Shown one piece after another: positions 42,057 to 51,235 of a stretch of DNA of 64,000 bases; the stretch's first letter is position 1; the number at the start of each line of letters is the position of its first letter. A program made the position numbers and the translations under genes. Source of the DNA: Nocardiopsis alkaliphila YIM 80379 (GTDB taxonomy: Bacteria; Actinomycetota; Actinomycetes; Streptosporangiales; Streptosporangiaceae); the NCBI RefSeq assembly GCF_000341005.1, contig NZ_ANBD01000029.1, positions 1 through 64,000 of the forward strand. The letters run 5' to 3'. The notes below the pieces were generated by a model, which saw nothing but the letters and a program-made list of their open reading frames with translations, was not told the origin of the DNA and did not search any database.

Positions 42057-43184
42057 TCAGGTTTCGAGGTACACGCGAACGCCCGTGGTCGAGCACCCCA
42101 GACCGCCCCAACCGATCACCGTGTCATCGGCGATGGGGACCGAAGGGCCGCAGTAGTCGGACAACTCCTGGCGTTGAAAGCGTTGGATCTGCTCGGTCTC
42201 GGGGTTCCAGAGACTGAACTCTCCGGGGCCGGTGGCCAGTAGGCCCAAGCCGCCCACGGTGCCCATGTCTCCCGCGAGCAAGGGGTGGGTGGTCGCCCAG
42301 ACGGGAGGGCGGAAGGCGGCATGGTCCGTTTCGGCCACCAGGTTCGAGTGTCCGTTCGGACCGAGCTCGTACAGGCTCGCGCCTTCCTGGTCTCGCAACG
42401 CGAGGAGAACCTTGCCACCGGGAGAGGTCGCCAGGCCGACGAAGACGTTCTCCGGATCGGTCTTCACGAGTTCGGGTGCTTCCTGGAACGAGGTGGAGCC
42501 GGCGTCCACGCTGAACGACGTCAGAAACACACCGGTGGGGGAACCCCCGACGGCCACCACCATCCCGTTCGCGAACGTCAGGTCGTACACGGTCAACGCC
42601 TCGTCCGCGCTTTCGATGGGGATGGTGCGCCAGGTGTCCTCTTCCACCGAGTACACGAGGAAATCGTTCTGCCTCCGCTCGCTGTGTCCACCCGCGAAGA
42701 CCACGTGTTCTCCGGCGACCACCCCGCGCGCCGAGGACCTGCCCTGCGGCGCTTGTGCGATCGGTTCCCAGGAATCCTGTTCGGGGTCGTAGAGAGCCCC
42801 GTCCCGGGCCAGGTGCCCGTCGGGGTCGCCGGAGTGAGTCGAGGTGAACCCTCCCCAGACCAGCATCCGTTCTCCGACCATGACGGTGCTGTGACGCGTT
42901 CGGGGCTTCAGGTCGTTCTCGGCGAGGAGACGCCAGGAACCGGTCGTGGGAGAGTAGGCGGCACCGTCGGGGAAGGGTTCGTGCTGGTTCGAACCGTGTC
43001 CTCCCCAGACCAGGACCTCCTCGCCGGACCAGACGAGTCCATGGTCCTGCCGTCGGTCGAGTGGGGATTGAGGAAGGGCGCTCACTGAAACCTTCAGTTC
43101 AGCTGAGTCCTGGAGTGGAGCACAGGAGACGGCTGCGGACAGCAGGGCCGGCAATGGCACCATCGCCGCGAACACACGCTTCAT
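42057..43184 (-). CDS. Kelch-repeat lipoprotein
   Basis: A 375-aa secreted protein. The N terminus MKRVFAAMVPLPALLSAAVSC gives a probable lipobox with C21. The mature part has at least four kelch-type beta-propeller repeats (LVWSGEEVLVWGGHGS; RHSTVMVGERMLVWGGFTS; RSSARGVVAGEHVVFAGGHSERR; VIGWGGLGC). Kelch propellers bind proteins or glycans; no enzymatic residues are evident. It probably sits on the outer face of the membrane. It starts 206 bp from a divergent methyltransferase gene. Confidence 0.75.
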   Translation of the reverse strand: MKRVFAAMVPLPALLSAAVSCAPLQDSAELKVSVSALPQSPLDRRQDHGLVWSGEEVLVWGGHGSNQHEPFPDGAAYSPTTGSWRLLAENDLKPRTRHSTVMVGERMLVWGGFTSTHSGDPDGHLARDGALYDPEQDSWEPIAQAPQGRSSARGVVAGEHVVFAGGHSERRQNDFLVYSVEEDTWRTIPIESADEALTVYDLTFANGMVVAVGGSPTGVFLTSFSVDAGSTSFQEAPELVKTDPENVFVGLATSPGGKVLLALRDQEGASLYELGPNGHSNLVAETDHAAFRPPVWATTHPLLAGDMGTVGGLGLLATGPGEFSLWNPETEQIQRFQRQELSDYCGPSVPIADDTVIGWGGLGCSTTGVRVYLET

Positions 43185-43390
43185 CCGACCACGCTTTCCC
43201 AGGGGAGTGTCGAGCCTGCGCAGTCTAGGGTGTGGTGGTCGGGCGTGGGCTCATCGAGTGAGCCGAAGTCCGGCCGGAACCCGAGCCTCAACGTCCATCG
43301 GTTCCGTGCCCACGGTGGGGCCGTACGCGTGTGACCGGGTGGACCGGGGAAGACTGAAGGGACCGAGTACTCGACCCTGGGAGCCGCCCG

Positions 43391-44608
43391 GTGACAGCGG
43401 ACCCGACCCCCGAACAGTGGCGGAATCGGATGGTGGAGGTCCTACGCCGGCCCGGCGTGGTGGGAGCGGAGTTCCTTTCCCCACGGGTCGAGCGGGCGCT
43501 GCGCATGGTGCCGCGCCACCTCTTCATTCCCGAGGCCGATCTGCCACAGGCGTACGACCCCTTCAGCCCGGTCATGACCAAACGCGACGAGGAGCAGGTC
43601 GTCGTCAGCTCGGTCTCCGCGCCGCAGATCCAGGCGATGATGCTCGCTCAGGCGGACCTTGGGCCTGGAGACCATGTTCTGGAGGTCGGTTCGGGTGGTT
43701 ACAACGCGGCTCTGATCGCCGAGGTGATCGGACCCCAGGGCGAGGTCACCACCGTGGACATCGACCCCGACATCACGGATCGAGCCCGGACACTACTGGA
43801 CGCCAACGGTTACGAGCGGGTGCGGGTGGTCACCGCCGACGCCGCTCATGGGGTCGAGGAAGGTGCTCCCTACGACGCCATCATCGTCACGGCCGGGGCT
43901 TGGGACATCCCGCCCGCATGGGTCGCTCAATTGGTCGAGGGCGGCCGACTGGTGGTGCCGTTGCGGGTGCGCGACCTGACTCGGTCGATCGCCTTCGTCA
44001 GGAGCGGAGAGGTGCTGGAGTCGACGTCGGCGCTGGTCTGCGGGTTCGTGTCCATGCGGGGCGAGGACGATCATCAACAGACCCCGCTCCGGCTCAGCGA
44101 CACCGGCGAGATCGTTCTGGTCTTCGATGACGAGGCACCCACCGATCCGCGCTTGCTGGACCACGCCCTACGTACTCCCAGGGTGGAACTGTGGACGGGG
44201 GTGAGGGTCGCTCCTCAGGAGCCGATCGACGGCCTGCAGCTGTACCTGGCCACCACCCTGCCGGGTTTTTGTGTCATGAGGGTCGATCCGGCGTTGGACA
44301 CGGGGTTGGTCGCTCCGAACAGCCACCGCTTCTCCATGGCCGCCGTCGAGGGCGGTGACTTCGCCTACCTGGTCACTCGGCGCACTGGCACCTGGGTCGA
44401 GTACGGGGTCCATGGCCTGGGTCCCATGGCGGGGGCGTTCGCGGAGCAGGTAGCGCGGCGGATTCGTGAATGGGACCGGGATCGGCGTGGCGGCCCGGGG
44501 CCGCGGATCCAGGTGTATCCGGTCTCCACCCCCATCGACCGGTTGAACGCCGATCGGGTGATCACCAAGCGGCACACCCACATCGCGTTCTCTTGGCCCA
44601 CACCCTGA
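43391..44608 (+). CDS. Protein-L-isoaspartate-like methyltransferase of the FxLD type
   Basis: A 405-aa protein. The N-terminal ~230 residues are a PCMT-like SAM methyltransferase (VPRHLFIPEADLPQAYDPFSPVMTKRDEEQVVVSSVSAPQIQAMML; VLEVGSGGYNAALIAEVIG; VDIDPDITDRARTLLDANGYERVRVVTADA). The additional ~170-residue C-terminal domain is that of methyltransferases from FxLD RiPP systems or of stand-alone paralogues, which usually modify a small precursor peptide. No peptide with an FxLD leader was found next to it. GTG 43391 has GGAG upstream. Confidence 0.72.
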   Translation: MTADPTPEQWRNRMVEVLRRPGVVGAEFLSPRVERALRMVPRHLFIPEADLPQAYDPFSPVMTKRDEEQVVVSSVSAPQIQAMMLAQADLGPGDHVLEVGSGGYNAALIAEVIGPQGEVTTVDIDPDITDRARTLLDANGYERVRVVTADAAHGVEEGAPYDAIIVTAGAWDIPPAWVAQLVEGGRLVVPLRVRDLTRSIAFVRSGEVLESTSALVCGFVSMRGEDDHQQTPLRLSDTGEIVLVFDDEAPTDPRLLDHALRTPRVELWTGVRVAPQEPIDGLQLYLATTLPGFCVMRVDPALDTGLVAPNSHRFSMAAVEGGDFAYLVTRRTGTWVEYGVHGLGPMAGAFAEQVARRIREWDRDRRGGPGPRIQVYPVSTPIDRLNADRVITKRHTHIAFSWPTP

Positions 44609-44618
44609 ACGGGGAAGT

Positions 44619-44643
44619 GGGCGGGGCCGCATCGGCCCCGCCC
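44619..44643. terminator. 11-bp bidirectional hairpin
   Basis: GGGCGGGGCCG (44619-44629) pairs with CGGCCCCGCCC (44633-44643), loop CAT. It lies between the convergent methyltransferase and LPMO genes. Confidence 0.8.
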
Positions 44644-44684
44644 CAAGCCCTCAAGGGTCAAGGGCTCTCACGGAAGACCTCTGT

Positions 44685-45578
44685 TCAGGAGGCGGCGCAC
44701 TCGACCTCGGGCGTACCGGAGGGCGGGTTGGCACCGGTGAAGCCGAACGAGGTCGACTGTCCGGCCGACAGCGTGCCGTTGTACCCGACGTTGGTCGCGG
44801 TGACCCGGCCATCGTTCTCGGACACGATCGCGTTCCACGCCTGGGCGACGGTTCCACCGCCGGAGTCCCACGAGACCGTCCAACCGTTGATGTCCTCTTG
44901 GGCCGTCACGGTCACGTTGCCCGAGAATCCGCCGCCCCACTGGCTGCTGATCCGGTAGTCGGCGACACACTCCCCGGTGGGGTCGGTGGGCTCCTCCGTG
45001 GGCGGGTCGGTGGGCTCCTCGGTGGGCGGCGGGTCGACCGGTCCACCGTCGCCGCCACCGATGTTCACGTCGACGCAGGCGTAGAAGGCGTTGGTGGTGT
45101 CGGCCACGGTCCAGCGGGCCAGCACGGTGTGCTCACCGCTGTAACCGGACAGGTCGACCTGGTGGGAGAGACGGGACGGCGGCTGGGCACCGCCCCCATC
45201 GAAGCTGTCGATGAGCTGCCCGTCGATGAAGTATTCCCAATCGGCGGTGGCGTGGTTGGCGGTGATGATCCACTCGAAGGTGGCGGTGGTGCCGACGGGG
45301 GTGACGTCCCAGCCGTAGTCGTCGTCATCGAGTTCGGCGAAGATCTCGTTGCCACCGGAACACTGCATCAGGCCTTGGGGGCCCTCGACGCTCTGCGGCT
45401 CGTAGCGGATCGGTCCGCAGTCGACGACGCCGGCGGCGCACTGGGCCTGGCGGCTGGGCGGGTCGGAGACGTAGCCGTGCGCGCTGGCGGTGCCCGCGGG
45501 CATCAGGGCGAAGATCAACGCGGTGGCTCCGGCGATCGCGGCGGAGGAGCTGAGGAGGTGTTTCTTCAAGGGGGGCAT
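44685..45578 (-). CDS. AA10 lytic polysaccharide monooxygenase with CBM2
   Basis: A 297-aa secreted copper enzyme. A signal peptide ends ASA|HGYVSDPPSR, so mature His1 (H34) and H109 (ITANHATADWEYFI) form the copper histidine brace. After the AA10 domain comes a Pro/Thr/Glu linker (DPPPTEEPTDPPTEEPTDP) and a C-terminal CBM2 (CVADYRISSQWGGGFSGNVTV...GWTVSWDSGGGTVAQAWNAIV). It oxidatively cleaves chitin or cellulose. GTG 45596 is an alternative start; neither has a good ribosome site. Confidence 0.9.
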   Translation of the reverse strand: MPPLKKHLLSSSAAIAGATALIFALMPAGTASAHGYVSDPPSRQAQCAAGVVDCGPIRYEPQSVEGPQGLMQCSGGNEIFAELDDDDYGWDVTPVGTTATFEWIITANHATADWEYFIDGQLIDSFDGGGAQPPSRLSHQVDLSGYSGEHTVLARWTVADTTNAFYACVDVNIGGGDGGPVDPPPTEEPTDPPTEEPTDPTGECVADYRISSQWGGGFSGNVTVTAQEDINGWTVSWDSGGGTVAQAWNAIVSENDGRVTATNVGYNGTLSAGQSTSFGFTGANPPSGTPEVECAAS

Positions 45579-45596
45579 GCCCTTCGTTCGGCTCAC

Positions 45597-45955
45597 GGTT
45601 CCCGGGGTCTGCACCACGGGGCCGTAGCGGGGGATGGCCGGACCGTTCCAGTCCGGTCGGGTGGAACGCACAAGCGGGCTCGGGTGCCTCCTGTGCCGGA
45701 CGGACACCGTTGTCCCAGAGATTCTTGGTCGTACCGATTGCTTCTGGTCATCCGGTGCGACGACCGTAAACAGCGTCTGATCGACCGTCAAGGCCGTCCT
45801 CGTGCGGTGGTGACGCCTCTGGGGAGGTCCTGGAGTAAGGCCGCCTGACGTGCTCGGACGACTGGTCTTGTGCCCTTTCGGGAAGCGCGCGCACTCCGAA
45901 CTGGAAAGACTCTTAACAGATCGCTTTCTGGTCTATCCGAAAAAAGGGGAAGAAA
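45597..45955. other. AT-richer intergenic region
   Basis: Divergent promoter region of the LPMO gene. The segment 45895-45955 is unusually AT-rich (TCTTAACAGATCGCTTTCTGG, run of A at 45940) and leads into a ribosome site at 45944. I see no clear -35/-10 pair. Confidence 0.3.
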
Positions 45956-46216
45956 GTGAGCGAGGACGGGTGGAAAAGCTTGGACCTTACCTCGAAGTTA
46001 GATCTTCCTTACCTGTCCTCGGCAAGCCCGCTCCATGCTCGATCCGCGCCCACCTCCAGGTGCGCGGCTGATTCGGCCTCATGGGCGGCGGTCGAATCGG
46101 CTACCGCCCTGCCGGAGACAACCTGCGGCCTACGGCTTCATCTCCCGCAGGAGGGTCGAGCGAAACGGAGCAGACTCGCGTTCCGGGTGGTCCGGGCCGG
46201 CGCATCGACGCCCTGA
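45956..46216 (+). CDS. Possible small protein of atypical composition
   Basis: An 86-aa ORF with a good ribosome site (AAGGGGA 5 nt before GTG). The N-terminal ~22 residues (MSEDGWKSLDLTSKLDLPYL) are encoded by AT-rich codons and read like a RiPP leader or amphipathic helix. The rest is Ser/Ala/Arg-rich with two cysteines and no recognisable domain. The sequence may be a recent or degenerate gene. It precedes the TPR gene by 36 bp. Confidence 0.35.
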   Translation: MSEDGWKSLDLTSKLDLPYLSSASPLHARSAPTSRCAADSASWAAVESATALPETTCGLRLHLPQEGRAKRSRLAFRVVRAGASTP

Positions 46217-46252
46217 CGTTTCTTCCGGTCATCGAGAACGTGGAAGGATTCC

Positions 46253-46723
46253 GTGGGGGCGTTGGCCGATGACCCCGCGTTGCACGTTCTGGAAGCGCGC
46301 TGGAGCGGCAGGCCCGAGGAAGCCGAACCCCTCGCTCTGAACCTCGTAAGAACCGGACCGACCCTTCGCCACCGAGCCTCGCCGGCCGACGTCCGCCGCG
46401 ACCTGGGGCGGACCACTCGGGCCGTGCAGGAGTACGAGCACCTCCTCGACCAATGCGGCGGGACCGCGCGTGGAGCCGTGATGTGGCGGCACCTGGGCAA
46501 GACGCACTTCGTCGATGGTGACTACGGGGCGGCCGTCCAAGCGTTCTCCGCGGCTCACCGACTCCGTGTTCGTGACAGCGCGGCGGCAGGTCTCATCGTC
46601 TCGTCACACGCCGCGCTGCGACGACCCCAGAGCCTCCTCGATGACCAGCGCAGGGCCGGGGAAGGGGGATGTGCCGATCAGCGAAGAGCGGTCTTCGGGG
46701 GCTTCTCCCGCAAAGCCCCATAG
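46253..46723 (+). CDS. TPR-like small protein with possibly extended tail
   Basis: A 156-aa protein with tetratricopeptide-like helices (RRDLGRTTRAVQEYEHLLDQC; GAVMWRHLGKTHFVDGDYGAAVQAFSAAHRLR). GTG 46253 has GGAAGGA 4 nt upstream. The fold seems to end at about residue 122 (SSHAALRR). The following 34 residues are low-complexity, and the last 46 bp overlap the convergent flavoprotein gene, so the native stop may have been lost by a frameshift. Its role is unknown. Confidence 0.55.
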   Translation: MGALADDPALHVLEARWSGRPEEAEPLALNLVRTGPTLRHRASPADVRRDLGRTTRAVQEYEHLLDQCGGTARGAVMWRHLGKTHFVDGDYGAAVQAFSAAHRLRVRDSAAAGLIVSSHAALRRPQSLLDDQRRAGEGGCADQRRAVFGGFSRKAP

Positions 46724-47904
46724 GCCAGTAGGTAGGGCGGAATCCCCCTGATCCACGGCACCCGTTCGGCCATCCGCAACGGCAATGGCGGGCTCTGGCG
46801 TCCCAGGTCGACACGCCCCTCCAACGCGGGCAGGATCGCCCGGCGGTGCGCCACACGTTGCAGATCCTGGATCAGCGCCGTGACGGGCAGGCGGCGCCGC
46901 TGCACGGCGGCCACGTCGGCCCGTGTCACCCTCCCACGCCGCAACGGCCCCTCCAGACATCGGGCGGTGGCCACCGCGTCCTGCACGGCCAGGTTGATAC
47001 CGATCCCTCCCACCGGCGACATCGCGTGCGCGGCGTCGCCGATGCAGAGCAACCCGGGTGTGTGCCACCGCTTCAACCGATCGACCCGCACGTCCAGCAG
47101 TTTCACGTCATCCCAACCGGCCACCAATCGGCGCCCCTCGAACCACGGAAACTGCCGGACCAACCCTTCGTTGAACTCCTTCAGGGGCTGAGCCCGGTTC
47201 CGTGCGTCGGCGCCCTTGGGGATGATCGCCGCCGCCTGGTAGTACTCCCCCCGGTCGATCAGGATGTTGAACCTGCCCTCGCCCATTCGTGCCACTCCGC
47301 CCGAGGGGTCCTCGGAGTCACGGGGCAGTCGGAACCACTGCACGTCCATCGGAGCGGAGAAGTCCCGCGACCCCAACCGGGTCAGCCCACGCGCCAGGGA
47401 ATCGCGACCGTCGCAGGCCACCGTGATCAACGCCCGAACCTCACCGGTCTCCCCCTCGCGAGTGCGGTACCGGACCCCGTTGATCCGGCCTCCTTCCTCG
47501 ATGAAGGAGGTCGCCTCGGTGTTCATCCGCAGGGTGAAACCGGGCTCCTGGGAAGCAGAGCCCGCCAGAAGGTCGAGAAGGTCCCACTGGGGGACCATCG
47601 CGATGTAGTTGTAGGCGCTGCGCATCCGACCGAAGTCCGCCAAGGTCACCAAACGCCCGTCGGGGCCTACGGGCAACCGGACCCGATCCACGCGACGCTG
47701 GGGCAGCCTCGCGAACCGTTCGGCCAGTCCGAGGTCGTCCAACAACTCCAACGTCGAGGGATGCACGGTGTCGCCCCGAAAGTCCCGCAGGAAGTCACCG
47801 TGCTTCTCCAGCACGGTGACCTCCACACCGCACCGGGCGAGCAGCAGGCCCAGGACGATTCCGGCGGGGCCACCGCCGATCACACAACACGTCGTTCGGG
47901 ACAT
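46678..47904 (-). CDS. FAD-dependent aromatic-type monooxygenase
   Basis: A 408-aa flavoprotein of the PHBH/UbiH class. It has GGGPAG (residues 10-15) for ADP binding, the central VACDGRDS (DG motif), and CIGDAAHAMSPVGGIGINLAVQDA for the FAD ribityl region. Such enzymes hydroxylate aromatic or polyketide substrates using NAD(P)H and oxygen. The C-terminal LPLRMAERVPWIRGIPPYLLAYGALREKP is a helical tail. No biosynthetic cluster surrounds it, so the substrate is unknown. It is convergent with the TPR gene. Confidence 0.87.
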   Translation of the reverse strand: MSRTTCCVIGGGPAGIVLGLLLARCGVEVTVLEKHGDFLRDFRGDTVHPSTLELLDDLGLAERFARLPQRRVDRVRLPVGPDGRLVTLADFGRMRSAYNYIAMVPQWDLLDLLAGSASQEPGFTLRMNTEATSFIEEGGRINGVRYRTREGETGEVRALITVACDGRDSLARGLTRLGSRDFSAPMDVQWFRLPRDSEDPSGGVARMGEGRFNILIDRGEYYQAAAIIPKGADARNRAQPLKEFNEGLVRQFPWFEGRRLVAGWDDVKLLDVRVDRLKRWHTPGLLCIGDAAHAMSPVGGIGINLAVQDAVATARCLEGPLRRGRVTRADVAAVQRRRLPVTALIQDLQRVAHRRAILPALEGRVDLGRQSPPLPLRMAERVPWIRGIPPYLLAYGALREKPPKTALR

Positions 47905-48019
47905 GGGGCCACCTCGACCGTGGAGTAGGTGTTCGGGACCTCAACCTACAAAGCTCCGGATCGCGTGTACAGGAAGGCGTGCGCTGGGAAATCGCCGGCG
48001 CTCGCTACCGGTCGGCCGT

Positions 48020-48025
48020 TAGGCT
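48020..48025 (+). promoter_or_regulatory. -10 hexamer for leaderless methyltransferase mRNA
   Basis: TAGGCT ends 8 nt before the ATG at 48034; no ribosome site is present. Confidence 0.45.
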
Positions 48026-48033
48026 TTCGAGCC

Positions 48034-48870
48034 ATGGACGCATCGATCCCCGTGGTACCCCCGGACTGGCGTGATACCAACCGTGCCCACTGGGACGAAC
48101 GCGTCCCCCTCCACGTCGCGAGCGACTTCTACGATCTGGACGGCTTCATGGCCGGTCAGGAGGCGTTGCGGGATTTCGAGTTGGTCGAGGTCGGTGACGT
48201 CACCGGGAAGTCGCTGCTACACCTGCAATGTCACATCGGATTGGACACTCTGTCATGGGCTCGGCACGGAGCCGCTCGGGTGGTGGGTCTGGACTTCTCC
48301 GGTCCGGCGGTGGAGGCCGCACGTGGGATCGCCGCCCAGATCGGTATCCCTGAAGCACGGGCGGGTTTCGTGCGGGCCGACGTGTACGACGCCGTCGAGG
48401 CAGTGCCCGAGGGGTCCTACGACATCGTCTACACGGGGGTGGGCGCGTTGTGCTGGCTGCCCGACATTCGGGAGTGGGCTCGGGTGGCCGCCTCGCTTGT
48501 GGCCCCCGGTGGATTCCTCTACCTGGCGGAGTTCCACCCGTTGACGGACGTTCTCGACGACGAGACCGGCACGAAGGTGGTGCACGACTACTTCGCGCGC
48601 GATCCCCACGTGTACGAAGCCGCTGGTACTTACGCGGACCACAAGGCCCTGACCCGGAACAACCGGACCGTGGATTGGCAGCACCCCATCGGTGACGTGG
48701 TGTCGGCTCTGGCCGCGGAGGGGTTGCGGCTGGAGTTCCTACACGAACACGACGTGTCGCTCTTTCCCCGCTTCGACTCCTTCGAGCGGGGAGACGACGG
48801 GTACTACCGCTTCCCGAAGGGGCGTCCGGCGATCCCGTTGATGTACTCCCTGCGGGCGAGCAAGCCGTAG
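48034..48870 (+). CDS. Class I SAM-dependent methyltransferase
   Basis: A 278-aa methyltransferase. Motif I is LLHLQCHIGLDTLSWARHGARVVGLDFS-like with the unusual LQCHIG loop of a common small-molecule methyltransferase subgroup. ARAGFVRADVYDAVE is motif II/III, and YTGVGALCWLPDI is the catalytic region. It begins with the family N terminus DTNRAHWDERVPLHVASDFYDLDGF. The substrate is unknown. The transcript is predicted to be leaderless. Confidence 0.85.
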   Translation: MDASIPVVPPDWRDTNRAHWDERVPLHVASDFYDLDGFMAGQEALRDFELVEVGDVTGKSLLHLQCHIGLDTLSWARHGAARVVGLDFSGPAVEAARGIAAQIGIPEARAGFVRADVYDAVEAVPEGSYDIVYTGVGALCWLPDIREWARVAASLVAPGGFLYLAEFHPLTDVLDDETGTKVVHDYFARDPHVYEAAGTYADHKALTRNNRTVDWQHPIGDVVSALAAEGLRLEFLHEHDVSLFPRFDSFERGDDGYYRFPKGRPAIPLMYSLRASKP

Positions 48871-49346
48871 CGGCCAGAGCGAAAAGGGCGCTTTGGTGCA
48901 GGGTTCGGAGGACTTCCGCAAAGAAATTTCAGGGATTTGGGTCACCCTCCGGAGAAGGGTGGGGCCGCTGTGATCAGTGGGAACGCCGGACCGTGCCGAA
49001 GGGGCACGAGTCGATCCCCGCTCGGGCCGCCGACGATGCCCGCAGAGCGCCTTTTCTGATGGCACAATGACCAACCGTACGCGCCATCGGTCCTGGTTTG
49101 TCGGTGGACGCTCGTGCCATTCCTACCTTTTGAGCACCATGCCGACACGGAACCACGGTCGGTGGTCGGAGTGATACCGCATGTTTCCAGCGACCCCTTC
49201 CACCACGGAGCCACTCCCCGAAGGCCTCCTCACGCCGCTCGCCCATCGGCCCCGCTGACGTCCTCTCCTTCCGAGCCACTCCAATCCCCCGCCTTGGGTC
49301 CTTGACGTCCCTTCCCAGCCCGCTTTCGACGTGAATCGACCGACAC
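48871..49346. other. Intergenic region upstream of the conservon
   Basis: About 475 bp with no ORF that I trust. AGCGGCC at 48869-48875 and GGCCGCT at 48963-48969 can pair, with CACCCT/AGGGTG (48942-48960) inside, a possible terminator for the methyltransferase. The segment 49050-49140 is AT-richer and may hold the conservon promoter, but no convincing hexamer pair is seen. Confidence 0.35.
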
Positions 49347-50825
49347 ATGCTGTTGACAGCCACCGTGCCCCCGGTGGAGCCCGTCACCGGGCAGATCTGG
49401 TCGTGGGTCCTCGCCGCGAGCACCGTCGCCCTCCTCGCGGCCACGGCCTATCTGATCTTCCGGTTGACGCAGAGCCGAAGGCACGCCACCAGTGCGGCAC
49501 GGCACCACGCCAGACTCCTCGATGAGGCCCGCGCCGAGACCGCACGCGCCCAAGCCCAGGTCGACAGGTTGCGCGCGGCCCTGGCCGAACGCGACCGGTC
49601 CGCCAGGGCGATCACCGAGGAGGTCCTCCCCCTGGTGATGAGGCGAGTGCGCGAAGGTGCCTCCACCGACACCATCATGTCGGAACTCGGTGAACCCGAT
49701 CCGGCCACTCGTCCCCTCACCGAATCGGTGACCCGCTCCCTTTGGCGCGGTCACCAGCAGCGGCGACGGTTGCTCAGCGTGGTCAAGGGCTGCGCCGACC
49801 GTGCTCGCGCCGGCGTCGCCCAACTGCGCGCCGAGGTCCAAGAACGCAGTCAGCCCTACTGGAAGTCGCTCGACGGCACCGGGACCAACGACCGGATGCG
49901 TGAGGACTTCATGGCCATGGAAGCCGGGCTCTCTCGCCTGGAGATGCTCATCCAACGCCTGCTGACCGTGGCCGAAGCGGACCGGATCGGGCGCAACTGG
50001 ACACGACCGTTGCGAATCGAACGCCTGGTGCGCGCGGCGATCGGCAGCGTGCCCGAGTTCGCCCGGGTACAGATGCACCCTCCGGCCACACCGATGGTGG
50101 TCGAGGGCCGCGCGGTCAACTCGATCATCCAGGTCCTGGCCGAACTGATCGACAACGCCACCTCCTTCTCCGCTCCCTCCGAAGCCGTCGTGGTGCACTA
50201 CGAGAACACCGCGATGCGCTTGGGCGTCCACATCGACGACAGCGGTCTGGCCATGACCGAGGAACAGTTGGCCGACATGCGCCGCCGTTTGGACCCGAGC
50301 CGCCCACCGGACATCACCGAACTGTCCGCGAACCAGCTGGGCCTGCTCGTGGTCCGCCGGGCCGCCGACCCGTTGAACATCCGGGTCGACCTCGGCCCCT
50401 CCCCGCGAGGTGGGACCCGGGCCACCGTGTGGATTCCCCGCAATGGGATCCTGCGCACCGACGAGGAAGCCCTGGCCCATTCGGCGTCCCTGCCCGGGTC
50501 GGGATCGATCCCTTCGGTACCCGCGCCCGCGGTGATACCCGAGCCGGCACCCCAGGCACCCACGGTGCCCACTCCCGTGGCCCCCACGCCCACCCGGCTC
50601 TCCGTGGTGGAGCGGTCCGCTCCCACGCCCCGGGAAGAGGCCGACGAACGTCCACGGCAGCTGCCACGCCGACGCCGGGGGGCCACCCTGCCCGACGAGG
50701 ACACCAAACCCAGAACAGTCGAAGCCCCCCGAGACCCGGCCGCCGCCGGTCGCCGTATCGCCCAGTGGCACGCATACACCCGGCCCACGCCGGTCCCTCC
50801 TGCCGAGAATCGTGAGGACTCCTGA
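49347..50825 (+). CDS. cvnA: Conservon histidine-kinase-like protein CvnA
   Basis: A 492-aa membrane ATPase. One transmembrane helix (17-39) is followed by a coiled coil, a helical linker and an HATPase_c domain (IIQVLAELIDNATSFSAPSEAVVVHYEN; HIDDSGLAMTEEQL; GLLVVRRAADPLNIRV). It lacks a normal HisKA phospho-histidine motif, like other CvnA proteins. A Pro-rich tail follows. In Streptomyces, cvnA-D products form a membrane complex resembling a eukaryotic G-protein coupled system. Its stop overlaps the cvnB start (TGATG). Confidence 0.9.
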   Translation: MLLTATVPPVEPVTGQIWSWVLAASTVALLAATAYLIFRLTQSRRHATSAARHHARLLDEARAETARAQAQVDRLRAALAERDRSARAITEEVLPLVMRRVREGASTDTIMSELGEPDPATRPLTESVTRSLWRGHQQRRRLLSVVKGCADRARAGVAQLRAEVQERSQPYWKSLDGTGTNDRMREDFMAMEAGLSRLEMLIQRLLTVAEADRIGRNWTRPLRIERLVRAAIGSVPEFARVQMHPPATPMVVEGRAVNSIIQVLAELIDNATSFSAPSEAVVVHYENTAMRLGVHIDDSGLAMTEEQLADMRRRLDPSRPPDITELSANQLGLLVVRRAADPLNIRVDLGPSPRGGTRATVWIPRNGILRTDEEALAHSASLPGSGSIPSVPAPAVIPEPAPQAPTVPTPVAPTPTRLSVVERSAPTPREEADERPRQLPRRRRGATLPDEDTKPRTVEAPRDPAAAGRRIAQWHAYTRPTPVPPAENREDS

Positions 50826-51235
50826 TGCAGAACAACCTGACCTGGCTCATGGACAAGCTGCGCGAGGTGCCCGGTGTGCGCCACGTGCTCCTGCTGTCCA
50901 CGGACGGTCTGGTCCGTTCGGCCGACAGCACCCTGGGCCGAGACGAGGCCGACGGACTCGCCGCCTCCGCGTGCGGCCTGCTCGCCACCGGTGGCCAGGT
51001 CAACGCCGTCTTCGGCGTCGATGAGCCGGTGCGGACCGTCACCGTCGACCTCGACCCGCACCACCTGCTGGTGATGGGAGCGGGGTCGGGCTCGGCGCTC
51101 GCGGTCCTGGCCGACCTCTCCCTCCCCTCCGCGGACCTGGGTGTGGTCGCCACCGAGATGGGACGCCTGGTGGAACGATTGCCCGAACAGCTCGCCACGC
51201 CGAGCCGTCACGGCGGTGAGGTCGGAACCTCGTGA
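50825..51235 (+). CDS. cvnB: Conservon roadblock/LC7 protein CvnB
   Basis: A 136-aa roadblock/LC7-domain protein (LTWLMDKLREVPGVRHVLLLSTDGLVRSADSTLGRDEADGLAASACGLLATG). Such proteins are MglB-like GTPase regulators. In conservons CvnB binds the kinase-like CvnA and the GTPase CvnD. It starts at the ATG overlapping the cvnA stop and ends overlapping the cvnC GTG by 4 nt, so translation is coupled. Confidence 0.92.
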   Translation: MQNNLTWLMDKLREVPGVRHVLLLSTDGLVRSADSTLGRDEADGLAASACGLLATGGQVNAVFGVDEPVRTVTVDLDPHHLLVMGAGSGSALAVLADLSLPSADLGVVATEMGRLVERLPEQLATPSRHGGEVGTS

